NCBI GenBank assembly: GCA_030248065.1
Contig: JASAMV010008138.1
Span: 1-64,000, forward strand
DNA: 64,000 bases
Direction: 5' to 3'
Source of the DNA: Rhynchonema sp. JSB1_4
Taxonomy: Eukaryota > Nematoda > Chromadorea > Monhysterida > Xyalidae
The notes under the pieces were generated by a model. The model saw only the letters and a list, made by a program, of their open reading frames with translations, ran no database searches and was not told the origin of the DNA. Positions 36,510 through 49,250 of this stretch are shown in pieces. Position 1 is the first letter of the stretch. Every line of letters begins with the position of its first letter. A program made the translations under genes and the position numbers.

Positions 36510-37423
36510 TGCACACTATCACAGTTAAGGTGGAGAATCTGCAAATATTGTTGACACAGAAAATTTCAAATTAGCAATCCCAAACAGGTACACTCTCAAC
36601 ATGAAAGTGAGAGCAAGGCGTACGAAAGAACACCAATGCGGGCACATCATAAAACAATCGCGTGTTATTTCCCAACAGACAAGCGTTCTTATGCATTTAT
36701 TCTGTACAAAAAAGCAAAACCAGACCGCCGGCTGCAAATAGATATGAAAACACGTAAACACCGGGCCAACGTTTTAGCGTAGATCGATAAAACATGTGAA
36801 CGGAGAGCATTTGAAACGAAAATGGACTTTTCGTCCACACTGTACATAAGTGATGCGCAGTGTATTCAACGGACCAGGCGTCTACAGTACGTGCAGAACA
36901 CCGGCTGAAAACGCCAATAAAAACTAGGCTCTCAGAAATTTCTTTTTCGGAGATTGTTTGCTTTCAGACGGAATACAGCCCAGCTTCAAAACAGATCTGA
37001 CGACAAACGACAACGACAAAACTATGTCAAAATAAATATCATCGTAGGCCAAACGTTATCTCAATCAGCACATGCAATTGATATGAGAGAGCAATTTGCA
37101 ACATCACTTATAAAAAGTTACCCGTAATGACTAGTGAATCATTTATTAATTAACAGACAGCAAACGTCTAAAACGGAAACTGTTGATTAACACTTCCGGA
37201 AGAGCTATAGACACCGAACAGTGCGCAGAAGGGCGGTAATCAAGCTCATTGACAATTTTTAGTCTGCCCTCTTTACAGAGACATGATCAAGATCAGTCAT
37301 TTCCTTCACCACATAGAAATAGACATGTTGAACTTTGTATACTTATCACGGAAAACTTCACTTCACGAGGAGTCGCTATAAGGAGGGCGCACTGTACGTT
37401 GGTGCTCAACGACCAAATGGATA
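36510..37423. other. Intergenic, no gene recognised
   Basis: AT-rich sequence between the 5' end of the unidentified membrane gene and the 3' end of TMEM230. No supported feature. Confidence 0.4.
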
Positions 37424-38682
37424 TCAATCAAAGTCAGGAATGTCATCATATGAATATCCAGGCACGCCAATGTAGGCACAATACGCGATTCGCACGTGAT
37501 ACGCGCCGGGAATGAACATCAACGTGCCCAGGATCAGCACCGGCCACGTTCGGTCGCTGTACTGAAATCGAATAATTGGGACGGAATGAGCGCGAGTGGT
37601 TTGTTGGATGAGGCAGTGTCAAGAAATGAATATTTTACCAAACCTTGTTGTGTTCATTTTTCTCTGATCATTCTTGCGTGACACACAAGCCGTCATCAAA
37701 AATACGATCAAACAGGATGTGGTGAACTGGTAATGAATGCGGTTTATTGCAATTTTGTTAATGTTTACGGTGGAATGTTCAGGCAGGCGCAGGCAATCTT
37801 GTTTCTCAATTTAAAACATGGACAGTTCTTCCAGCTTGACACATCCGCATGTACAGGTTTAGACTTTCTTGTTACAGTATATAATTTTGAGAAACCTGAC
37901 CGGATGAGATGAGACGCCAATTGACGAGATTAAGAGATCAGTCGGCGTGCGGCAATGTGGAACCACAGCTATTACTGGTTCTTACACGTTGGAATTGATA
38001 CGCTAGAGTTGGATAAGAAGTCCAATACACACCTTGACATCGATGAACCCGGTGAGCAACATGACGCCAACGGTGATCAACAGACATCCGATCACACACA
38101 ACACAATCGCCAACGTGATAGCACGCCACGGCACTGGGGGACTCGTTGGACGCACAAACTGAAATCATGATAATGGAATGTGAAATGTTGTCGTTACCTT
38201 TATTGAGCGTTCATCATACGGTAAAACGGTAAATCCATAGGCTTGATTGTCTACCCGAAACTATGTATAACACTAGTTTGTCCAATGGTGTATCCAAGTC
38301 AAAGCCATCATGGTAATAAAAAAATTCAGCAGCAGCAGCTTGAAATTGGCCTTGTCTTTATGGTTCGATAAAGGCATGTCAAAAGCGGCAACATCAGAAA
38401 CCCAATTCGAACTTTCACAATGTCGGTAAAATTTCGTTGCACACACGCACAGCTGACATAATGTCGACTCGCTCACCGGATAATAATTCCACTCACCTGT
38501 CCATCGAAATAGCCCCAGTCCTTTGTGCACCTCTCCGCCAATCTCTGATATCGATGTTTCACAGTCTGGTCATCGTCCGTCGATCGTCTATCGCCGGGCT
38601 TGATTCTGGCCACGGCAGGGATGTCGGCGTAACAGGGTGGTTCAACATCTTTGTCTGTGTCACGCGTCACGATGCGACGCAT
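37424..38682 (-). CDS. TMEM230: TMEM230 homologue
   Basis: Three exons on the minus strand: 38682-38497, 38158-38033 and 37561-37424. They sum to 450 bases, giving 149 residues. The protein has a polar N-terminus with KHRYQRLAE and DGQF before the first helix ([20 protein letters not shown]). After a short loop comes a second helix ([19 protein letters not shown]), then the family signature [19 protein letters not shown] and the terminal FD. TMEM230 proteins have two membrane spans and act in secretory and synaptic vesicle trafficking in vertebrates. The N-terminus is about 30 residues longer than in vertebrate forms. Both introns keep phase 0 or match exactly. Confidence 0.9.
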
Positions 38683-38953
38683 TTTGGCAACCTCTCATGA
38701 GAAATCGGAAAATCAGATTGAATCAGTACAAACTTGTACATCACGGTGAATGAATGAAGTGATACGTCAACAGCACACGGCTGACGATGGAACAGTGGAG
38801 CCAAACATAGAATTAAAAATACTTGCATAAAATTGAGACGTTCTTTGTTTATTCATAGTGAAACAAATTTGAGCAAAATGAATAACAACCAGTGGCAGTG
38901 GACTCGGGACAGACTGGACTAAAATAGCATAAATTAACATTTCAAAATAACAA

Positions 38954-41703
38954 TTAAGCTCGTCGTGATTTCATGTTCGAATACTCCTTGATGTTGCCAC
39001 ACGCTTCCATCAATATCCTACAGGCCGTCTGATCAGTGAATGCTTGTGGTGACAAATCGAATAAGAGCGGCTTCCCGTGAACGGCAATGGTGCCTGAAAG
39101 CTCTTATCAGATTAAATATCTCTAAAAATACTACTTTCCGTAGACAGGCATGGTTTGGTGTTTGATGATGATGATGTCACAATTCTCGAAATTTCAACTT
39201 CAATCACTCACCAAACTGCAGCGGCGAGCCGTCGGCTCGGGGCGACGCGAGTTCAACGACATCGGCCGCAGTGAATCGTGTGCGAACACGTTGCATCAAC
39301 AGTGAATACGTGATCGCTGTGAATTGCTGCAACGCAAGCGAACGTCGTTTATCATTTATTAATTGTGATAATTTTTAAAAAATTCAAAAACAAATTAAAA
39401 AATACTTCTTGAAATTTTTTTGACACAAACCTGTGGCTATGGATAAGTCTCTCGCGTCAAATTAGCAAAAAATGCAAACTATCAAACGAACCTGATTCGA
39501 CGGATCATAGTAAATCGAGTGAACGTGACGTTTGATGAGAAAATGGAGCAGCAACGGAGTGAGAAACATGCCCAAACAGACGATTGATGTCAGACCGACG
39601 GATGCCAGAGTTAGTGGATCGTGCATCGACGACCAATGCTGCAAACGAAAAGAGCATTTTACACATAAGCCGTTTCCTAGAAGCAGAAGCAGGTCTTCTA
39701 CTCTGTTTTGGGGCAACGTCATCAGGGTTTGTAAGTACATGAGGAGCTTGTATTTCTTCACTGCCCCACTGGCAAAGCAGTGGTGAGCTACTCTCAGCGT
39801 TGCAAAACAAAGAAAAAATAGATTTTTTTTTGTTATTTTTTGCTTTGCCAGTATCGTGTTATAGTTGCGGGTAGAAACGAACAGTTTTTTTGTGAAAAAA
39901 CCGAAAAACCGGGTCCATGTTTGGACCGAAAATAAATTCCCGTAAAAAACAAACAAATTTTTTTCCAATTTTCGACAAAAAATGACGTTTTTGATCCTCA
40001 TTTTTCAATATCCAGAAACTTAACCAATGTCGAAGTACCATCTGCAGGCTTAGAACCAGGTAACTTGAGCTTCGATGTCTTCAATAGCATACAGTGTAGT
40101 TTCTGGATGGGGGCCCCCCCGGCCCCAAAGGAACACAAACTCCCCCGACGAAGGAACCCCCCACCCCCACCCCCAAAAACACCCCCCCCCCCAAAAATAG
40201 AGCCCCCCAAAAATACAGCCCCCCCCCTAAACGGGGTCAGTGAAAAATAGAGCCCCCAAAAATACAGCCCCCCCCCAACTTGGAATTCCCCGCTTGGGGG
40301 TCGTAAAGTCAAGTTCTTGTATACGACACATTATGTACAACGTTTGTGGTTGAGTATATGATGACGTAAAGCCTTTTATGGAAGATCTGCACCTAAAAAC
40401 ACTCAATAATGACCAGTTCTGCCAGTAACACCCCGACAGAACTCCATTTGAGGGGCATTTTTGGGAACATTTTTTGAGATTTTGGGCAGCGAAAAAATAC
40501 AGCCCCCCCCCAAAAATACAGCCCCCCTAAAAGGGGTCAGTGAAAAAATACAGCCCCCCTTGTATTTTAGGTTTTACGGCACACTAATTTCCCCAATTTT
40601 GCCTAAAATAGGCATTTTAGGCATAGAATGGGCATTTTTAGGCCGAAATGTGTGATTTTTCGGTCAATGCCTATTTTTGGCTACTAAATTTGATTAAAAA
40701 ATCCATGCCGGCCGGCCACCCTCAAGCCAAAACGGGCCGGGTCGGCAGTGTAGTACTTGGTCAGGGTGTTGACGATAGATAGATTGGGACCCGAAATGTG
40801 TTGACGATAGATAGATGACCCAAGTCCGAAATCTGGGGGGGGGGGTCGACCCAAACTTGTTGACGAAAGATAGATGGTGGGGGGGGGGGTCGCCAAAAAT
40901 CAAGGTATAGTATAGTGCACTAAGTAGGTAATAATGTGTAAATATCAATGAAAATGTACTTAGATGTACTAAATCCGCGCGTAGCGCGCGATTTTTTGCC
41001 TATTTGGGACAAAAAATACCGATTTTGAGCCATTTTGAGGCAAAAATACCCATTTTGGGGTCCAAATGTGTTGACGATAGATAGATTGTTCCCAGAATTT
41101 GTTGACGATAGATAGATTTGCCCATAAGTGTTGACGATAGATAGATGAAATCAAAAAGTGTTGACGATAGATAGATGAATTTGGGGGGGACGGCCCCCCC
41201 CCCCCCCCCCCCCCAAGTACTACCCTGCGGGTCGGGGGGGGGGGGGGAGGCGGACTTTTCGCCGACCGGGCCGGCCGGGGCCGACTTTACCCGGCCCGTT
41301 TCCAAACAGGTGATCACTGCTCTCCCGGCAATTTTGAACCAAACCACCAGCGGCGTGGACGAACCTTGTGTAGCATCAACGGCTGAATGATCATGGCGGC
41401 GATGGACGTGGAAAACGAGAACAACTTGACGAGCTTGACAGTTTTGTTGATGCTCGACACGTAGACCAGTCGGTCACTCGGTGATTGGCTCGATTGTACA
41501 TTCGTTTGTGACGTGTTCGATGTGAAAAGACGACGTCGACAGGCAACAGGCGACGGCAAAGTCGATGCACCTTGACCGACAGCGACAACACAAGAACGAC
41601 TGGATGAAGCTCGCGAAAAGCACCCCAGAAAACAGCGGCGATGCAGCATTTTGCACCTGCACAGACGTTCGTTCAGTTCACCTTTACGATCAGATCTCAG
41701 CAT
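38954..41703 (-). CDS. TMEM70: TMEM70-like mitochondrial inner-membrane protein
   Basis: Four exons on the minus strand: 41703-41365, 39638-39492, 39326-39212 and 39093-38954. They sum to 741 bases, giving 246 residues and a TAA stop. The N-terminus is rich in Arg, Ser and Cys with few acids (MLHRRCFLGCFSRASSSRS, if the Met at 41649 is used), as expected of a mitochondrial targeting sequence. Two helices follow a family-like LVYVSSINKTVKLVKLFSFS: one around SIAAMIIQPLML and one around VCLGMFLTPLLLHFLI. Then come KRHVHSIYYDPSNQQFTAIT and, further on, ADVVELASP and IAVHGKPLLF. TMEM70 helps assemble ATP synthase. Close relatives TMEM186 and TMEM223 cannot be excluded. Intron 1 (1.7 kb) holds G/C-runs and the GATAGATAGAT repeats. 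Confidence 0.75.
40104..40560. repeat. Poly-C/AATACAGCCCCCC low-complexity clusters in TMEM70-like intron 1
   Basis: Short units of the type AAAAATACAGCCCCCCC and GGGGTCAGTGAAAAA recur around 40115-40285 and 40490-40560. The order AGCCCCCC...GGGGTCAGTGAAAAATA is repeated at both places, so this is a dispersed duplication and not a random C-rich tract. Confidence 0.75.
40768..41178. repeat. Seven interspersed copies of TGTTGACGATAGATAGAT
   Basis: The 18-base unit occurs near 40768, 40799, 40858 (one mismatch), 41069, 41100, 41129 and 41160, all in the same orientation. Spacings are 28-31 bases within clusters and about 60 and 210 bases elsewhere. The DNA between copies differs, so this is not a simple tandem array. 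Runs of C and G at 41190-41250 adjoin it. All lie in intron 1 of the TMEM70-like gene. Confidence 0.9.
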
Positions 41704-43220
41704 GAATCATGAACATGAATGTTCCTTCGTCTGCTGAAGAGCGCGCAATTATGATCCCAATCTCCAAAATCCTTCTGAAAATTCCCAATCTTCCTGTTTC
41801 TCTTTCATTAGCCCCGGGAGGAACATTTGCGAGCTTTCGGTCAATCCAACTCAAAGGAATGAAATTCGTGAGTTTATACAACGTGTTGGCCATAAATGTG
41901 CAGTGGCGACCACAAAGTTGTTTTCGTCGCTCATTTACTTCGGGCACTCTGAATCTTCGGGCACTTTTCACTTCTGTATTAATGTATTCACTTCGGGCAC
42001 GTGAAGTTGGTTGTGGTAACCCCAATCAAATCAGTTCACTGTCAGTCACAATCAATCATATTTCCTCTCTAAAAGCCTCAGATGTTTCATCACTTTGCAC
42101 TAAAACCATATGTATATATTCGTCTCGCTTTTTACTTTATGATGCCTTCGTCAGGCCCGAGCTGTGGTAGTGCCCGCTTGGAACAAATCGTCGCCGGCGT
42201 CTACCGTCGCTTCTTACATCCACACTTCTTCGAATTTAGAATTTCATTCAGTGGATCAATTGAGAAGTTCAACATGGTCGCCGCCATGCTGCTGCGAAGC
42301 TGACGGTCACTCTATTTGTGAAAAGTCATTGAAGCGTCAGTCGCCGAAATCACCGGTCATACCCATTCGTTTCGCCCCCGGCCCCGATCACCCACTTAGT
42401 CCGGAATCACAACCGCACCAAATCACCACCAGATTTCAGGCCACTGATGGGTTATCTAACTAACCACCACATTTCCGTGACTTCCTTCAACTCGTCGCAT
42501 TCCAGTGCAATAAATTCTGGTTTTTATTTTATGATTCGTTCATTACCGGAACAACGAAGAATTGCACATGTGAATTACCTTGCAATCAAAGAAGGGAAAC
42601 ATCACGATTTGCTATGGACTATGTACAAATACAATCACAGCTTTTCTTCATTTCTGGATCATGCACGCGTAAACGGCAGCGAAAAACGCTGGTATAAGCT
42701 GAAATGGCACATAGTATATGTTTGTTTGTTAGCATGCAGCAACATCAACGACAACTCACAATCACGGTGGCAGACGCGAGTGACAAGCTACCGCCGACCA
42801 GGGCACAATGCAACAGGTCAAGTTGTAACGGATGATAGCATGTCTGGAACATGGAACATTTGGGCATGATCGTTCTTTCAATGCTACTTTTTTAAAAAAG
42901 ACACACACACTGATATCTGACACTCTTCTCCACACACTATATTGAGATCGTATCCACTGGCGTGACAGTCGAATTTGTGTCAATTACATACTTTTCGAAG
43001 CCTTCAGTGTGAGCTTACGGAACCAGACAAACTGGACCACGATCGCAAGCAGAGAAATTTAGGAACAGAAGCCATCACGCGATGGCCAATGATTGCATCA
43101 AACCTAAAGTTATTGTTGGAATGAAACACCAGCGAACAGAGCCATACCCATTCATGTTATCATGCCCATTACGTTGCCATATGTTATCGCATAGCCAGCC
43201 CATACAAACCAATACCTTAC
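41704..43220. other. Region between TMEM70-like gene and tetraspanin; may hide the tetraspanin 3' exon
   Basis: The last transmembrane exon of the tetraspanin should lie here on the minus strand, but I could not place it convincingly. A short candidate ends in the sequence FVWFRKLTLKASKSM near 42990-43050. Plus-strand frames at 41709-42170 and 42164-42869 show no family motif. Confidence 0.4.
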
Positions 43221-45376
43221 ATCAGCATTTATGGCCTGCAGCGGTGGTCGATTCAAGTCCATGTAGAGGCACTCATCCCTGCTCACATACTCTCCGTCGT
43301 CGAGTGTGGCACAACATGATTCAGGCAACATGTACTTTGCCTGACCGTCAGGGGGACGTTGTCGCATGTACCACTTTGAAGTACGCCAGATACGGTAGTT
43401 ATCCGTACCGTTCACCGCACAGCAATTGAACTGCAACGTTAATTCTGTCATATATGCAAATGTCGACTTTTGGAATGAAATTAAGTGGGCAAGATAAACT
43501 GAGGGATGATAAAATGCGGGCCTGGATCAACCGAGCCCAAATCTAACCCCATCAACCGATGGCCAATTATGTCGTGATGAAACGAAAGAAATTACATTAG
43601 AAGATGAAATGAAATACCTGAAGTGCGATAAAGTAAGAGAGGGCCGAGCCCCGAGAAGCGCAAACTGAATTAGTATTGAGGCACGCCACAAATTGAGATC
43701 AGGAATGCAGTTTCGGGAATTCGGCCCATGGTGTTTCCTAGAACCAAATCAAATGCAACAACCTCACATTTCTCTGCAACGCATCCCAGGCGAGTGTGAG
43801 CTCGGTGCGATCCTTCAACCCGTATAATTCACGCAGAGATGTTAGCATGCGCACGTGCATCGGCGTTTGATAGACAAGCTGGTGGAAAGTTTGGGTTGAT
43901 TTTATGGCGGGTTTCGTTGTTTTCCATATGTAAGATTACGATGCACAGTGGGTTTGGGCTTTGTGGGCTCCAATTGTGCAGAAGATTATGTGTAAGATTG
44001 TGATGTTTCATACCTGATATCTGAATACGAAGCCCATCACGCCACCAATTGCCAGCATGATGCACAGAATGACACTGCCGATCGTGTACTGAAACGAAAA
44101 CAGTATCATATACAGCAGACACATTTGTGACAACGTCTGGGAGCGTTGAAACATCACTTGGATCACACTACATTCGAATGCGCCGTGATGTTTTGTTCGG
44201 ATGGACTGATATTTTACATTCACACTGCGGTCAATTGTTTCAACTCGATTCATGCACCATGTCCTTGGTCAGCACTTAGAATCAAAATTTGATTGTTAAA
44301 CAGTCTTTGGGCATTCATTTCAATATTTCCACCAGTTTAGAGGTAGTTTCCAGGCCAAATCGATCTATTACTAAACTTCAAATACGTTTGTTAAAGTGCT
44401 AAAAAGGTGACCGGACCATTCTGATCCGGTCGCCAAATTGGGTAACATCATCAGGAGCCGCTTTGCGAAAATGGCACTCAGATCAAACCAAAGATCTCAA
44501 ACGTGAAACTTCGATGATAAATTATCCTGCGCTAACCGTGTATATGAAACATCTCATTTCCATGGCGGTAAAGTAGAATCCAGCGAGAGCGTTAGCAACG
44601 GCCATACAACCGACCACGACCAGAATGAAGCCAACACTGACGTAGAGTCGAGGCTCGATCAACGCTGCGTACTGACTGCGCATAATCACGATCCACAAAC
44701 CGTAGGCGATGCCGCACAGCGACATCAGCTGCGAACGGGGGTGTAGCATATACGTTGATGGACGCAAAAACCGAAATTCTTATTCAACACATCCAAACAA
44801 ACACCCCCCGCGGATACAAGGTCTGAGCCAAATCGGTGAGATGACCCCAAATGGTTCATGACCCCTTTAAAGAGGTCACGTGCGTGCATTGACGTTATTT
44901 CGGGGTTTGCTTTCAGCAATTTTGACCATCGTAAAGTTGTTCCCACTAATACTAAATAAAAAATACGTGTCCAAATGGACATCGGATTTAGATTCGTCGA
45001 CACAAAATAATTTTATGGACTCGATTTGTCCCGAACTCCATTTCCTTCCTGATGGGACATAGAACCAGACCACATGACTGATTATGCATGCACACAAGTC
45101 CTGTTAACCAAAGTGTCGTCTCACATCATATGCATGACTCACCACCGATATGCAATTGGTGCCATAGAACGCGCAGCACATCGCCCGACCCAAGGGACTG
45201 AACCCACTCAACGTCGCAAAATGTTGTCGTCGTCGATGAGTGGAGGTCGATGGCGGGGGCCGACCGTGCGGAATCACAACCGCCATTTCGGGTGTTGGAA
45301 ATGGACACGAGCGAGATTCGGTGTTGAGACTTATTTTGTCACATTTTGGGCTGTCTTTTTCTGGAAAAAATGTCAT
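43221..45376 (-). CDS. Tetraspanin (3' end not resolved)
   Basis: Exons on the minus strand are 45376-45143, 44728-44537, about 44088-44015, 43878-43768 and 43430-43221. The long N-terminal tail leads into [12 protein letters not shown] and helix 1 ([15 protein letters not shown]). Helix 2 is [20 protein letters not shown] and helix 3 [19 protein letters not shown]. The large extracellular loop has the family's Cys signature as NCCAVNG (usual CCG altered to CCA), then PESCC and DEC, which fits a six-Cys loop. Tetraspanins organise membrane protein clusters. The fourth helix and the C-terminal tail should follow below 43221 but were not found, so either an exon is missed or the gene is truncated. 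The 45376 start gives an unusually long cytoplasmic N-terminus of about 60 residues; an internal Met before CCAFYG is possible. Confidence 0.8.
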
Positions 45377-48116
45377 TAACGGCTCGGCCAATGAAAATGA
45401 ATTTCACTCTTGGCGAAAATTCCTAAGTTTAAAATGTGAAAGACCGCAGCTGGCTGCATGCCTGTAAATGCTAAACGGCTTTCGCAATAGTGACCATAGT
45501 GTAATAATATTACAGGTACAAGGATAAGCGAGCGAGGTGAGTATCGTCCGATCCGGCTTTTTACCACGTTCTTACGACATTGATTAAAATATGACATGAA
45601 TAGGTGTGAGATGAAAGGATACAAATAATCACACAGGTCGGGTGTCAGGGTGGAGGGAGATGCGCGCACGCAAGATAAGGTTGTTGATATTGGCAATCAA
45701 TATACGCATGCAGACAAATCAATCCAATCCACAACCCCAAGACCATTCAACACTTGACGGCACGACAACACATGTGTTGCACATCAAATGTAGTGGGTTA
45801 GTCTGGCTGGTTACTACTCAGGTGCACGCATAAGGGGTGATACTGATGGAACATCTGTTAGGTGCAGATCACCTTACTGAGATCAACATATCTACTGATG
45901 AGGGCAACATTGTTTCAATCATGGCCTTTGAAACATCACTTAGACACGTTAGCTTTGTTATGCTCATCTTGGTTAACGAGTTGAATCTTAATCAAGGTTA
46001 TCTTAATCAAGTTGAAGGGTGTCCCATCCAACAATGATTGCGTAATGTGCCCCTCTGAGCCAGAGGACCCACCAAAGCTACCCAGGTAATTGCTTCTAGT
46101 AAGAATATTAGGCCATAACCTACTTTCGGTGCAACACTAACGACAAGCATTATCTGTCAGCAAGATATACATATCTCAGCGAACGACTTTCATGGGTTGG
46201 GTGCGCGTACGAGCGAGCGACAGATAAATTAGTGCGTGCACGTTTTTCTGCGATGTGTGGGTAAATTCTACGAAACGTTGGTGCACTATTGCACGATGTA
46301 GTACACTCTCGTTCTGTTACAGTGCAGGGTGAAAAAAATTTTTTTTTTTTTTATAAAATTTTCTCCCTTTTCCCCCCTCAAAATTAACTTCCCCCAGGAA
46401 AATCCATTTACAAAAAAAAAAAAAAAAAAAAAAAAAGCGGAAAAAAAAAAAAAAAAAAATGTACATGTGCGTGTAATCTTACACACACACATGGGGAAGC
46501 TGGCTGATACTACTGTGGTCAACGCAAGTGGCCGTGATTCGTGCAAACCGCACATAGCGCTCTTCGACAACAGCTGAACGTGAGAAAATATCAATACAGG
46601 GATTGCTGTACACTTGAATGGGGCGAGTGGTCTATTGATGACAACAGAAGTTCGGCTGCGTTTGCACTAGTCACAGGCAGCTGCGTTGACAACATTAGTA
46701 TAAGCCCACATGGTGCACTTGAATCTACGAATGCATAACATTTTTGAATGTCACCGCAGTCCTAAAATCATCTCCGAATTTTCGCGTTGCGTGTCTGTTT
46801 ATCTGTGGACGAAGAATGCATGTGTGTGCGCGAGCATTTTTTTGGAAGATTCACGAGCAGATATGAAAACATTTCCGCTCCGCATGCGTGCACGTAGCAA
46901 TTCTACGAGGAATGTATAAAGTGATGTTTCACGAAACTTTAAATAGTCCAAGTCCACAAACAGCGAAAAATGAAGTTTGAAGTACCGATAGCGGCTGAAG
47001 TTAAATCGATTTTTTTTCTTCGATCAACATTTTTACACATGTAGCTTGCGAAATGGCTAAATTACACGATCACACACATGCATGTATATAATAAATAACA
47101 AGTGCAAGTTGTTCACAGAATGCGCGCAATGCGACAGAAAAACTGTAACTGTGTCGTGCGTGGGGTAAACTGATCGCCAGTAACCATCTACATGCACGCG
47201 CACGCATGTGCATCCTAATTTCACGGCTTTTTACATTGTATCTGCATTGCTGCACTAAATATAGCAACTGGACTGTAAGCTTGTATCGCTTCGCACGCAT
47301 TGGCAAGTTGCACTGTCCGGCAGTTTTATGCTTTTCAGCAATGCTAATTCAATAGCAGCAATGACCATAATTATGTACTGTCTATGAAAGCAGCTTCTTT
47401 TCCAGACGGGGGCATATCCTCGTTAAACAACAAACCGTTTTTGGCAGCTTTGCTTGAATGTAGCGAGGCGCAGTTCATTTATACAGGCCTGAAACTGGAA
47501 TGCTCATAATAAATTCATGTGAAAATGATACAAAATTGCGTGACATAAAAATGCATAATAAAGTCCGAAACGACTGTTTCCACACCATGCACGTGCCTTT
47601 GACTGTGGTCACTCAGTTTTCGCGCATCCGCCGTGGCGTGAAAAAAACGACATCCACTATGTTATTTCAGGACTCATGCGAGATTGAAATAAAAATCCAT
47701 GGGCATTTGATTCAGACTGCAAAAGGCTCAGGATGCTCAAGTGCTATTGATACACTCTACTCTTTGTGGTTTGTTGGACGTAAAACTGGCTCCGAAGTTA
47801 GACTTGTTTGTTGAAAAAGCGGCGACATTGAAAAAAACAAGCGCACGTTCCGAATTTGTGATACGCGAACTTCTGTGCTCATGGTAGCACTTATAATCTG
47901 CAATACTCGAATGATTTTGGTTGTTCAGAGAGTGTAGTCATCATAATTACTATAGACACCGTGATCACGACTTCTTTTACAGGGTCCGAGACAGGTTTTG
48001 AAACTTCAGATGCACGTACATTCGTATAAGTGCATGCTTTGTCCATCAACCTCTTGGACGTATGCACAGTAATTGTTTGTGCGCTTTCAAACTCTGGAGG
48101 GTCGCGGAACAAGTTA
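45377..48116. other. Long intergenic region, part low-complexity
   Basis: No gene is recognised across about 2.7 kb. Poly-T, C-rich and poly-A stretches lie at 46330-46460. Otherwise unremarkable AT-rich DNA. Confidence 0.4.
46330..46460. repeat. Poly-T/poly-A low-complexity tract
   Basis: A T-rich run, a C-rich linker, and two long A runs (about 24 and 18 bases) split by GCGG. The T and A tracts could pair to form a loose hairpin. No element body is evident. Confidence 0.8.
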
Positions 48117-48301
48117 GGCAAACTACGCCAACACGAGCCCGATTTCGCAGCTGGCAGAATTGTGAAACATTCACACGTGGCTGCTGATTTGGAAAATGTT
48201 AAACGTTGAAGAATACAAAGTAGAGCATGATGATTTTCTCTTTCTATTTGTTTTGAACACACACCACCTTCGAAATCGGGCTCATGTTGGCGTGGTTTGC
48301 C
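48117..48301. mobile_element. Short inverted-repeat element, second copy at 11.4 kb
   Basis: The ends GGCAAACTACGCCAACACG at 48117 and the mirror of GGCAAACCACGCCAACATG at 48301 frame a 185-base element. It is flanked by TTA on the left (48114-48116) and TTT on the right, an imperfect TTA duplication. A diverged relative lies at about 11435-11615 with a matching interior. Confidence 0.75.
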
Positions 48302-49250
48302 TTTATTTTTTGTGTTTCTATTCCACTGTTGAAACATCGTTGTTGAGACCGCGACATGAGCTTCAGTGCTCTAGAAAGCACGCGTGGTTATTTGCAGCAG
48401 GAAAGGTTCAAGAAAAAGCAGGCACTTGTTTCTCTTTCACATTATGTGTATTAGTTTCGGGACACTGCGAAAAAACGGGCAATCAAACGCGATTGAGTGA
48501 TCACGTGCGTTCGCGAGGGAAAATTATCGCAGTCGCTGTATTTTGTGCAGAAAAAGTCATCGGTCGGATATGCAAAAGTTTTGTTATTATTCCTCCGAGT
48601 ATGTAAAAAAAGAACAAGCACACGACATTCAGTACAATACAAAAACGATTGGGACATTAAGGCTAGATATAGGAGATACATACATGATGCGCATTTCGAT
48701 GCGATAAATAATAATCAAAACCACCTGTGTTAAAAAAATAATCAAGCTTCAATGTTCAGTTGGACTGAATATGTGGCGGTCAGATAATCATCGAAAAACA
48801 AATGAAACAACAATGAACACTGAGAACGAAACGCGAGCATCATGACAGAAATATCAAAAAAGTTGAATGCCGGATCCGGTATTTCAAACAAGTAGCACGT
48901 GTTTGGCTCAATCAACTAAAAACAGAGTTGTATTGTGCCGGAATGATAATTGCAGAACATTTCAAGTCAATGCGACAATGCGAAATCAAATCGGACACAC
49001 ATGAAATACGCGCTTGGAACACATTGAAAGCATCGAAGTTTAGGATACAAAAAGCCATCTCAAGAACAGCGCAAACTGAAGGAGAGCTCGGGGCTGTGAG
49101 AAAAACTCCAGGAATCCAGACTTGTACAGTATAATTTCGAACAAGCAGCAACACCAAAGGTAGGCAACTACAATTCATGCAAGTACACACAAACAATGGA
49201 GTCCAGTCCAACAATGCCCCGAGCGCCCCCCCCCCTAAAAAAACTCAAGC
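48302..49250. other. Intergenic downstream of SMARCB1
   Basis: No gene or element is recognised. Open frames on both strands at 48400-49200 lack support. Confidence 0.4.

Noticed and set aside
36525..36540. TTAAGGTGGAG as the end of another 7281-type MITE
   Set aside because: Only about 11 bases match and no mirrored partner was found nearby.
40768..41178. CRISPR-like array
   Set aside because: The repeat is only about 18 bases, spacers are 10-13 bases or much longer, there are no cas genes, and the host is an animal.
46329..46594. Lys-rich/Phe-rich open frames
   Set aside because: Produced by the poly-A and poly-T tracts.
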